Shown here: piece by piece, positions 6,582 to 13,702 of the stretch
Position numbering within the stretch: position 1 is the first letter of the stretch
Layout of the letters: each line of letters begins with the position of its first letter
DNA from: JAWODU01 sp046483125
GTDB lineage: Bacteria; Verrucomicrobiota; Kiritimatiellia; UBA8416; JAWODU01
Assembly (NCBI GenBank): GCA_046483125.1
Contig: JAWODU010000062.1
Location: forward strand, 1 to 20,452
Length of the DNA stretch: 20,452 nt
Direction: 5' to 3'
Position numbers and translations under genes: made by a program
Notes under the pieces: model-generated
Seen by the model: the letters and a program-made list of their open reading frames with translations, nothing else
What the model was told of the DNA's origin: nothing
Databases searched by the model: none

Positions 6582-8023
6582 TGAAGGCAGGGGAACATGG
6601 CGCGGCCGTGAGAGAAGAAAAACATATAACTGCGGACCCACTGGCTCTGAGCCGGTTCACGCCGGAGTTGAGCGCCGTTACCCCCGTGACGGGTTGTCAG
6701 AAGCTTGTTCTGTTTGCGGCCGTGATTGCCGCGCTCGCCGCTTTTGGTTACTACCCGCGCGGCGCGGCGCTGGGCTTCATCGCTTTTTCGACGCTCTTTT
6801 ATATTGTCTTTTCCGTTTACAAGCTGGTCCTGGTGCGGTTTTCCGTGAAAAGCGGCGCCCAGATCGAAGTGAAAGACGAAGAGCTGAAGCGGCTGGACGA
6901 AAACTCCCTGCCGGTATATTCCATACTTGTTCCGCTTTTCCGTGAGTCTGAATCCGTCGGAAACGTGGTCGAAGCGATAGAAGCTCTTGATTATCCGGCG
7001 GCTAAAAAGGACGTACAGCTTCTGCTTGAAGAGGACGACGGGGCGACCCGGAGCGCAGTGGGTAATTTTGCCCTGCCCGAGGGTTTCAGGATTACCGTGA
7101 TTCCCAGGAGTTTTCCCCGCACAAAACCGAAGGCGTGCAATATAGGACTGGCGGAGGCCCGCGGTAAATACCTGGTTATCTACGACGCGGAAGACAGGCC
7201 GGAAAATGACCAGTTGAAGAAAGCCGTCGCGGCTTTTTCCCGGGTGGACAGGCGCGTGGTCTGCCTGCAGTCCAGGCTGAACTTCTACAATCCGCGCCAG
7301 AACCTTTTCACCAGGTGGTTCGCGGCGGAGTACTCGGCCTGGTTCGATTTCTCTCTGCCGGGACTGTCGGCGGTAAATTCCGTTATTCCGCTGGGAGGGA
7401 CGTCCAACCATTTCATTACCTCAGCTTTGCGGAAAATGATGGGATGGGACGCTTATAACGTAACCGAGGACTGCGATCTGGGCATAAGGATATACCGCCG
7501 GGGCTACAGGTCGAAGATGCTGAACACCACAACGTGGGAAGAAGCGTGCAGTAAGGGCGGGTTGTGGATCAGGCAGAGGACGAGGTGGCTGAAGGGCTAC
7601 ATTCAAACATATCTGGTGCATATGCGGCGGCCCGGACGGCTTCTCGGGGACCTGGGATGGAAAAACTTTCTGCATTTTCAGGCTTTAATAGGGGGAATCG
7701 TTTTTTCTTTTCTGATTAACCCCGTATTCTGGTTTATGGCACTGCTGTGGTTTTTTCTGAGGCTGGAGGCGCTTACCGCCCTGTTTCCGGGTCCTGTTTT
7801 CGCGGGAGGGGCGGTTTGCCTTTTCGCGGGCAATTTTGTGTTTGTCTATATCTGCGCCTGCGCGTGCTACAAAAGGAAATTATACGATCTCATCAAGTAC
7901 GCGGTCCTTACCCCGGTGTACTGGGTGCTGATGAGCTACAGCGGCTGGCGGGCGCTGATTCATTTTGCGATAAAGCCTTTCACCTGGGAGAAAACGCGTC
8001 ATGGCCTTTTCCATGAAAAATAG
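6581..8023 (+). CDS. Membrane glycosyltransferase, family GT2 (processive-type)
   Basis: About 480 aa. Two N-terminal membrane segments (residues about 28-75) precede a cytosolic GT-A domain, followed by three or four C-terminal membrane segments (about 360-460). The active-site series of processive GT2 enzymes is visible: SILVPLFRE (about 113-121), the DxD-like Asp202-Ala-Glu-Asp205, the GGTSNHF acceptor loop, TED with Glu296 and Asp297, and QRTRW at 332-336. Such enzymes (BcsA/XagB-like) polymerise or transfer sugars from nucleotide donors to a lipid or extruded chain; sugar and product are not deducible. The frame is open upstream to 6311, but that part overlaps the preceding gene; ATG 6581 in a TAATG overlap is preferred, with GTG 6608 possible. 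It overlaps the next gene by 23 nt. Confidence 0.85.
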   Translation: MKAGEHGAAVREEKHITADPLALSRFTPELSAVTPVTGCQKLVLFAAVIAALAAFGYYPRGAALGFIAFSTLFYIVFSVYKLVLVRFSVKSGAQIEVKDEELKRLDENSLPVYSILVPLFRESESVGNVVEAIEALDYPAAKKDVQLLLEEDDGATRSAVGNFALPEGFRITVIPRSFPRTKPKACNIGLAEARGKYLVIYDAEDRPENDQLKKAVAAFSRVDRRVVCLQSRLNFYNPRQNLFTRWFAAEYSAWFDFSLPGLSAVNSVIPLGGTSNHFITSALRKMMGWDAYNVTEDCDLGIRIYRRGYRSKMLNTTTWEEACSKGGLWIRQRTRWLKGYIQTYLVHMRRPGRLLGDLGWKNFLHFQALIGGIVFSFLINPVFWFMALLWFFLRLEALTALFPGPVFAGGAVCLFAGNFVFVYICACACYKRKLYDLIKYAVLTPVYWVLMSYSGWRALIHFAIKPFTWEKTRHGLFHEK

Positions 8024-9506
8024 ACCGCTCTGCAGTCCCAGACTGCTCTACTGGGGAGCAGCGGTACTGGTATCGGGGGTCTTCCTCACCGCGGGACTTT
8101 ACAGGACGGCAACAGTTTCCAGGACGGCTGTGCTGAACGAAGCGGTGTGCCGTCAGCTTCTCTCGGGCAGTACGGCCGGCCGGCAGGCTCTGGTGGCTTC
8201 GGTATGGCATCCGCCTTTCCCGGTGTTGTTCCGGCTCCCGGCGGCGGCGGCGACCAGGGGGTTTCCGCTTTCCTCACTGCTGGTGAGCGCCGTTTTCGGG
8301 GCCGCGGCTCTGGTGCTGACCGAAAGGGTACTGCGTAAATGGGGAGCGGGGCGGATTCGTTACATTCTGCTGGCGGCTTTCGCTCTCAATCCTCTCTTTC
8401 TCAAGGGCTGTATCAGCGGGTCCGTTTCTCCATCGGCCGTGTTTCTGACGGTTTTGACGGCGTACGGCTTGAGCGAGTGGACCCGTCACCGCCGCTTGAA
8501 AGGTATTATATACATGGGACTCGGCATCGCGGGACTGGCGGGCGTGAGTTTCCAGATGTACGGGTGGCTGGCGGCCGTGGCGGTAATGCTGGCAATCGAC
8601 TTGACGGCCGGCTCGTATGAGCGGGGTCAGAGGGAGGGAGTGCTTGTCCTGACCCTGTTTCCTCCGGTTTATGTTCTCGCGGTATGGGTGCTGGGCAACT
8701 GGCTTGTAATGGGAGACCCGCTTTACTTCATCAGGTCTTTAACCTCCGGCCAGCTCGCGTCTCAGGTCCGGTTCGCGTCCGACGATCCCGTTGGCGCCGG
8801 CTATTACCTTGCGGGCGGACTGTGCGCGGCGCTCGCCCTGCTGTGCGCGGTACGCTCGAAACAAGCGCCGGGTTTTACGGCGCTGTTGGCGGCGGCGCCG
8901 GTGGTCTCGGTGCTGTGGATGAACGCAAGGGGCATTTTGTGGGGATGGGAACCGGTGCTGGCGTCCGCGGGATCCATGTGCGTACTGGCGCTGGGCCATG
9001 TGTCGGGCGGCAGGGCGGCCGGAGGTAAAATGGCGGCGGTCATCTCGGCGGCGGCCGCCCTCGGTGTTGTTGCTTCGTTATGGTTGTGGGGGTCCGCTCC
9101 CTCGGAAGCGGCCGGTAAGGACGGCCCGGCGGGGGCGGACTTGGACTGGGTAACGGACCTGAAACGCCGCGTATTGACGTGTTCCCGGCATGCCGCGGTT
9201 TTCGCCTGCGGCTATGACTCCCTGATTTTCGCCGATAAAGCGAAACCGGACAGCGTGGTCATACCCTCGCTTGATTTCGACTTTGACCGGGTCCGGACCG
9301 CTTATCCCGGCCGGCGTCTCTACGTTCTCGTTCCGCGGCCGGAAGGAGTCAATTCCGCGGAAAGCGTCTTCCGGCGGCACAGGCGCTTCTATGATAGAGG
9401 CGGAGAGAGAACGCTTGCGGCCGGGCGGTGGGGGGACGGCTGGAGGCTTTTCGAGATAATCCAGGCGCCGCGGCCGCTCAGTTCCGGTCCCGTCTCCTCA
9501 CCTTGA
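8001..9506 (+). CDS. Multi-pass membrane protein, GT-C glycosyltransferase-like
   Basis: A 501-aa protein with about nine or ten hydrophobic helices up to residue ~370 and a hydrophilic C-terminal domain (about 375-501). The first helix is residues 15-35, followed by a loop ending VWHPPFPVLFRLP near residue 70; this and the following helix order resemble GT-C enzymes of the ArnT/PMT (GT39) superfamily, which use lipid-linked sugars on the periplasmic side. The acidic pair expected in the first loop of such enzymes is not obvious (only Glu47 is there), so activity is uncertain. It follows the GT2 enzyme with a 23-nt overlap; GGGAG at 7986-7990 supports ATG 8001. The last 29 bp overlap the 3' end of the convergent glycosidase gene. 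Family assignment is by architecture only. Confidence 0.6.
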   Translation: MAFSMKNRPLCSPRLLYWGAAVLVSGVFLTAGLYRTATVSRTAVLNEAVCRQLLSGSTAGRQALVASVWHPPFPVLFRLPAAAATRGFPLSSLLVSAVFGAAALVLTERVLRKWGAGRIRYILLAAFALNPLFLKGCISGSVSPSAVFLTVLTAYGLSEWTRHRRLKGIIYMGLGIAGLAGVSFQMYGWLAAVAVMLAIDLTAGSYERGQREGVLVLTLFPPVYVLAVWVLGNWLVMGDPLYFIRSLTSGQLASQVRFASDDPVGAGYYLAGGLCAALALLCAVRSKQAPGFTALLAAAPVVSVLWMNARGILWGWEPVLASAGSMCVLALGHVSGGRAAGGKMAAVISAAAALGVVASLWLWGSAPSEAAGKDGPAGADLDWVTDLKRRVLTCSRHAAVFACGYDSLIFADKAKPDSVVIPSLDFDFDRVRTAYPGRRLYVLVPRPEGVNSAESVFRRHRRFYDRGGERTLAAGRWGDGWRLFEIIQAPRPLSSGPVSSP

Positions 9507-11793
9507 AGGCTATATCCCTGACGAATGCCGGTACGTCAAGTTCCAGGGTGTCCTCACGGCTTGAAACCCGGACCGACGAAAGCTTTCCGCCGGGGCCGGT
9601 GCTCCAGAATTCAGCTTCGAATTCGCCGTCACCGGTTCCATACAGCGTGAGAGCCGTATCGGTCACGGCATGAGTGCCCTTGGGGTCCGCGTCCCCGAAG
9701 GCTCCGGCGCGGTAAATCCAGCCGAGTCCGCCCACCGGGCTCAGAAGGCACACGGCCCTGACGTCGCGGACCGCCGAATCGATATCGAAGGAGACACCGC
9801 CTTCTTTCCTGTGATCTTCGGGCCAGACCGTGCGCATTTCGGGGTTTCTGCGGTCTTCTCCTTTCATGAAACGCGTAACCGGCTTGAACTCGGCGTACAG
9901 GTTTTCTTCGTCAACAAGCTGCCACCACCAGAACATGGGCGCTCCGCCCAGGGAAATACACGTGGACGACCACAGAGCCGCGTGAAGGGCGTCCTTCAGA
10001 TGTCTCAGCCCTCCGGCCATATGGGAGCCTCCGAACTCCGTGACCAGAACCGGCTTGTCGAAACGGGCGTTGTAATCCGCCGTCTTCCTGAGGAGTTCCA
10101 CGATGTGAAGAGGGTCCGAACTGAAATGATAAGCGTCCACTGGACAGTAGCCGATCTGCGGCAGGGTCAGCAGGTCGGGATTCTGGTGGGTATAGTCCCC
10201 GCAGACGTGCGATCCCCGAATGTGGCCGTAAGGATCCGCTTCTTCTAGCCAGGACCCGATTACCCTGTGCCACTGGACCGCTTGTTCGGTTTTCTGAAAC
10301 TTGTGGCGGGTTTTATGCGAACCGGCCAGGTCAAGTTCGCTCCATAGTTCCCACGCCAGGATCTGCGTGCTGTAACCCCACCGTGCTATCATGTAGCGCA
10401 TCAGTTTGCGGAAGTGTTCCAGGGCTCTTGGATCGGAAAAATAGTCGTCGGGTATTTCGAGATAGCCTCCATTTTCGACGTTGAACGGATTGTGAGCCCA
10501 CTCTTCGTCGGAGTAGGTGCTGAATTTTCCGTGGTTGTGAACCACAAGGTTCACGTAAATGCCATTCCTGCGGGCGGCTTCAAGCAGGTTGTCCAGTTCC
10601 CGGGCGTGCATCATGTTGTACTGTCCGATTCCGTGATAACCGTGCCATTTCTTGTTCCATTCCAGCCCTATGGACCATGACGCCGTCCACACTTCGGTAA
10701 TATTTTCCCCGTGTTCCGCCATGGCCTTGAAATAACGGGAATAAACGGAATTGCCTTCCGGAATTCTCTGCCGCCAGGGAAAACGGCGGTTCATGCGTTC
10801 GTCGTGGGGCGACCTTATGTTATGGCCGATTGGGAAAAACGGATCGCCGTTATCGAATTCGAAGTAGCGGGGGTCCTTTTCGGAAACACGAACGAATCCC
10901 GGGTTCCTGCTCTCCTTAACGGTAAAGGAACCGGGGCCCCACCTTGTCCTGCGATCACCGTGAATGCGGTCGTGAACCCTGATAACGTATTCGTACCTCC
11001 CCTCCCGGCGAGGCGCGAAACGTGCGCGCCAGAAGGGGGGACCCTGGGGAAGGAGAGTTTCGCCCGTAGGCTGATCGATCCTGTAGAAGTCGCGGCTGTA
11101 AAAGGCGTCCACGGTTACGGGCTTTCCTTCCGGGGGGTGGAATTCGGCCGTGACCGATACTTGTTCGCGATCAAATGGATCCGGGAAAATGTCGGGGATG
11201 AAAAACGAAACTTCAAATTTTCCCCAGCGCGGTATCACCGCGGCGTTCGGGGTAACGTTCCTGATTTCCAGCGGAATATCGCTCCGGCGCCGGGTGATGT
11301 TCACGTTTACGACACTGCATGTGCCCGTATAGGAGGCCGGGCAGAAAACGCGTATTCCGAACTCGCGGGGATCCATCAGCGTTCTCAGATGCCAGGTCCC
11401 GTGATGACCGCGGGGCTCCCATTCCCCGGATCCGGGCGACAGATCGGCGTTGAAATGATTGGTGCGGCCGGGTACCGGATGAATTTCAAGCAAATTCTGG
11501 TACCAGAAATGATCCCAGTCCTGCATGTGGAGAAGGACCTGGGCGTTCGTGGGGCCGTCATCGGGCCACAGCAGGTCAAACTCGATCGCCGAGGCTTCTA
11601 TCCATGGAGTATCCCCGGCGTGAACCATGAAGGTGCTCTGTCCCGGAAAGGAAAGACGCGCACGGGCGGTATCGGCCGACGCATCGGGGTCACCGGGAAC
11701 CGACACCATCATTGAGGTATCCGACGCGAAGAGAGGCGCGCAAAGCAAGGCGCTCCAGGCAAATACGAAGAGAAGAAAAGTTGTTCTGTTCAT
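9478..11793 (-). CDS. Exported DUF5060-containing glycoside hydrolase (GH-A clan TIM barrel)
   Basis: A 771-aa protein with a Sec signal peptide (cleavage near Ala-Ser 23-24). An N-terminal beta region (about 25-170) is followed by a DUF5060-type immunoglobulin-like module (about 190-295; VTAEFHPPEGKPV ... GPGSFTVKE). The linker RYFEFDNGDPFFPIGHNI leads into a TIM barrel (about 315-650). Clan GH-A catalytic glutamates are visible: acid/base Glu486 in LAWELWSELD and nucleophile Glu586 in LVTEFGG, 100 residues apart. A small C-terminal beta domain (about 690-771) closes it. It should hydrolyse a beta-linked polysaccharide outside the cytoplasm; the substrate is unknown. Its start overlaps rfaD (ATGA), making it third in a heptose-biosynthesis operon, unusual company for a secreted glycosidase. 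Confidence 0.82.
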   Translation of the reverse strand: MNRTTFLLFVFAWSALLCAPLFASDTSMMVSVPGDPDASADTARARLSFPGQSTFMVHAGDTPWIEASAIEFDLLWPDDGPTNAQVLLHMQDWDHFWYQNLLEIHPVPGRTNHFNADLSPGSGEWEPRGHHGTWHLRTLMDPREFGIRVFCPASYTGTCSVVNVNITRRRSDIPLEIRNVTPNAAVIPRWGKFEVSFFIPDIFPDPFDREQVSVTAEFHPPEGKPVTVDAFYSRDFYRIDQPTGETLLPQGPPFWRARFAPRREGRYEYVIRVHDRIHGDRRTRWGPGSFTVKESRNPGFVRVSEKDPRYFEFDNGDPFFPIGHNIRSPHDERMNRRFPWRQRIPEGNSVYSRYFKAMAEHGENITEVWTASWSIGLEWNKKWHGYHGIGQYNMMHARELDNLLEAARRNGIYVNLVVHNHGKFSTYSDEEWAHNPFNVENGGYLEIPDDYFSDPRALEHFRKLMRYMIARWGYSTQILAWELWSELDLAGSHKTRHKFQKTEQAVQWHRVIGSWLEEADPYGHIRGSHVCGDYTHQNPDLLTLPQIGYCPVDAYHFSSDPLHIVELLRKTADYNARFDKPVLVTEFGGSHMAGGLRHLKDALHAALWSSTCISLGGAPMFWWWQLVDEENLYAEFKPVTRFMKGEDRRNPEMRTVWPEDHRKEGGVSFDIDSAVRDVRAVCLLSPVGGLGWIYRAGAFGDADPKGTHAVTDTALTLYGTGDGEFEAEFWSTGPGGKLSSVRVSSREDTLELDVPAFVRDIAFKVRRRDRN

Positions 11794-12794
11794 GAGTCGC
11801 GATTCCCGCCCCCCGCGGACAGACAGAGATAGTCGCGCACGTATTCCCGGACGCCGTCTTCAAGCGGCGTGAAGCGTTTTCGGTATCCCGCGGAGCGAAG
11901 CTTTCGCGTGTCCGCCCGGGTATGGTATTGATAATTTTCCCGGATAGCCTCCGGCATTTCCACGAACTCGATCCTGGGCGGCCGGTCCATAGCGGAGAAC
12001 ACGGCTTGCGCGAGGTCCTTCCAGGTACGCGGCTCACCCGTACCGCAATTGTAAATTCCGGAAGGCGCGCCGGCCGAACAGAAGAACAGGGTCACGTCGA
12101 CGGCGTCCGCCACGTATATAAAATCACGATCCTGTTCGCCGTGGCGGTATTCGTTCCTGTAGGATTTGAACAGCCTGATAACGCCGGTATCTTTTACCTG
12201 GGCGAAAGCCTTGTTCACGACGGAACGCATTTCGCCCTTGTGATCTTCCCCGGGCCCGTAGACGTTGAAATACTTTAACCCCGCGATTCTGTCCTGGATT
12301 CCCGTTTCCAGCGCCCATTCATCGAACATCTGCTTCGACCTGCCGTAAGCGTTGAGAGGCCGGAGACCACTGATTGCCGCATGATTGTCGGAGTATCCGC
12401 GCGATCCGTCACCGTAAGTCGCCGCGCTCGAGGCGTAAACAAACCGCACGGCGTGTTCGAGACACCATTCGCAGAGCTCGCGAGTGTACGCGTAATTGTT
12501 ATCCCGCAGGTATTTCTCGTCGGTCTCGGTCGTGGAAGTGCAGGCGCCCATGTGGATGACAGCTTTGAGGCCGCGAACGTCTCGATCCAGTGAAGAACCG
12601 GATTGTCTGAGCGCGTCGCGGAACTCGTCCTTATCCATGAAAGACCCGTACCTGAGACGGCCCAGGTTCGCGGCGGCGGAAGGGCCGTCGGCCCGGTCCA
12701 CGACGAGAATATCGTCGTTCCCGTTGAGGTTCAGGGCGGAAACGATATTACTGCCGATAAAGCCGGAGCCGCCGGTTACTATATAGCTGATCAT
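11790..12794 (-). CDS. rfaD: ADP-L-glycero-D-manno-heptose 6-epimerase
   Basis: A 334-aa extended short-chain dehydrogenase/reductase. It carries the nucleotide-binding glycine motif GGSGFIGSN at residues 8-16 and the catalytic YGRSK with Tyr150 and Lys154. The block HMGACTSTTETD near residue 82 and MFDEWAL after the YxxxK are specific to HldD/RfaD rather than to UDP-glucose epimerases. The enzyme turns ADP-D-glycero-D-manno-heptose into the L-glycero form used for the LPS inner core. Length is slightly above E. coli HldD (310 aa). It overlaps both neighbours by 4 nt, directly after the adenylyltransferase for the preceding pathway step, which strongly supports the call. Confidence 0.92.
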   Translation of the reverse strand: MISYIVTGGSGFIGSNIVSALNLNGNDDILVVDRADGPSAAANLGRLRYGSFMDKDEFRDALRQSGSSLDRDVRGLKAVIHMGACTSTTETDEKYLRDNNYAYTRELCEWCLEHAVRFVYASSAATYGDGSRGYSDNHAAISGLRPLNAYGRSKQMFDEWALETGIQDRIAGLKYFNVYGPGEDHKGEMRSVVNKAFAQVKDTGVIRLFKSYRNEYRHGEQDRDFIYVADAVDVTLFFCSAGAPSGIYNCGTGEPRTWKDLAQAVFSAMDRPPRIEFVEMPEAIRENYQYHTRADTRKLRSAGYRKRFTPLEDGVREYVRDYLCLSAGGGNRDS

Positions 12795-13276
12795 GAGCTG
12801 TCGCGTATTTTCCGAATAAGGCCGCTTGTGGAGTAGCCGGGGCTTAATGGCGCCAGAACCACGTGACCGCCGTGCCGTTCTACGGCCTCGCGCCCGCTTA
12901 CGTAATGTTTCCAGTCTTCGCCCTTTACGAGCACGTCGGGCAGAAGCTTTTCGATAAGCGCGCCGGGTTCGTCTTCGTCAAATATTACCACCGCGTCCAC
13001 GCAGGCAAGCGCACGCAGCACTCTCGCCCGGTCTTCGGCGAAAGTCACGGGTCTGCCTTCGCCCTTTATGCGCCTGATAGAGTCGTCCGAGTTTATGCCG
13101 ACAATCAATACGTCGCCCTGCGTGGCCGCAAAGTCGAGGTACTCTACGTGCCCCCGGTGAAGAATATCAAAACAGCCGTTGGTAAAAACCACTTTCCGGC
13201 CTTCTTCGGCGAACCTGCGGCGCTCCCGGCAGGCCGCGTCGGGAGTCAGTATTCCGGGAGAAGAAGACGGTTTCAT
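12791..13276 (-). CDS. rfaE2: D-glycero-beta-D-manno-heptose 1-phosphate adenylyltransferase
   Basis: A 161-aa cytidylyltransferase-fold enzyme that activates heptose-1-phosphate with ATP to give ADP-heptose. The signature VVFTNGCFDILHRGHVEYL (residues 29-47) holds the HxGH nucleotide site (His40, His43). GINSDDSIRRIKG and LVKGEDW follow, as in the C-terminal half of HldE/RfaE. There is no kinase half, so it is the stand-alone RfaE2/HldC form and a separate kinase must be elsewhere. It is first in the leftward operon and overlaps rfaD by 4 nt. No Shine-Dalgarno precedes ATG 13276; a promoter -10 sits 7 nt upstream, suggesting a leaderless message. Confidence 0.92.
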   Translation of the reverse strand: MKPSSSPGILTPDAACRERRRFAEEGRKVVFTNGCFDILHRGHVEYLDFAATQGDVLIVGINSDDSIRRIKGEGRPVTFAEDRARVLRALACVDAVVIFDEDEPGALIEKLLPDVLVKGEDWKHYVSGREAVERHGGHVVLAPLSPGYSTSGLIRKIRDSS

Positions 13277-13283
13277 GTCGCTA

Positions 13284-13313
13284 AAGATAGTTGTTCGGGG
13301 TTAATGTCGTCAA
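13284..13313 (-). promoter_or_regulatory. Promoter of the heptose operon, probably leaderless
   Basis: On the minus strand TTGACG (13313-13308) and TATCTT (13289-13284) are 18 bases apart. The -10 ends exactly 7 nt before ATG 13276, placing the expected transcription start at or next to the A of the start codon. No ribosome-binding site is present in between. Confidence 0.5.
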
Positions 13314-13353
13314 GCTTCGGAGTCGGGCGGGTTCGAAGGCCGGGGTGAATGGC

Positions 13354-13382
13354 TTGCAAAAACGCCAGGCATGGCCTATTTT
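13354..13382 (+). promoter_or_regulatory. Candidate promoter of feoAB operon
   Basis: TTGCAA (13354-13359), 17 bases, TATTTT (13377-13382), giving a leader of about 65 nt before feoA. The leader contains a GC-rich imperfect hairpin (CCGG...CCGG with a TTGA loop, about 13416-13437) just before the ribosome-binding site. I saw no Fur-box-like palindrome. Confidence 0.45.
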
Positions 13383-13453
13383 GCTTTTTTTTCCGTTGGG
13401 CCGGAAGTATTCGAACCGGGCACCTTGAGGCGCCGGATAAAGGAAAGCTGTCT

Positions 13454-13702
13454 ATGAAATATAACGTGCCGCTGAGCAGTATGCTGAAAGACGAAAGCGG
13501 AACGATTACCGGACTGGAAGGCGGCCGCCGGTTCGGTTTCAGGCTGGAAGCCATGGGCGTACGTGCGGGCACAGAACTGACCGTCGTCAACAAATCCTGC
13601 TTCCGGGGGCCCGTAACGGTGAAAATGGGCAACGCGCAGATCGCGCTGGGGCACGGCATGGCCGAAAAAATAATTATGGAAGTCGACAGGGAACAGACCT
13701 GA
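13454..13702 (+). CDS. feoA: Ferrous iron transport protein A
   Basis: An 82-aa SH3-like FeoA domain. Seen: the N-terminal NVPLSSM, the central RRFGFRLEAMGVRAGTELTV that matches the family's hallmark 'RLxxMGhxxGtxl' block, and ALGHGMAEKIIME matching the C-terminal 'ialgrelAxxIxV'. The protein assists FeoB in Fe2+ uptake. An upstream in-frame ATG at 13349 lies ahead of the predicted -10, so ATG 13454 is preferred; it is preceded by AAAGGAAAG at about 13439-13447. The stop overlaps the feoB start by one base (TGATG). Confidence 0.88.
   Translation: MKYNVPLSSMLKDESGTITGLEGGRRFGFRLEAMGVRAGTELTVVNKSCFRGPVTVKMGNAQIALGHGMAEKIIMEVDREQT

Noticed and set aside
6269..7411. 380-codon antisense frame opposite the GT2 gene
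   Set aside because: No family resemblance; the sense strand carries all GT2 motifs.
10711..11715. 334-codon frame on the plus strand inside the glycosidase gene
   Set aside because: Shadow of a gene with intact catalytic motifs on the minus strand.
13383..13392. T-rich run before feoA as an intrinsic terminator
   Set aside because: The only preceding stem is about 4 bp (AGGC/GCCT), and no rightward gene lies upstream to terminate; it also abuts a plausible -10.
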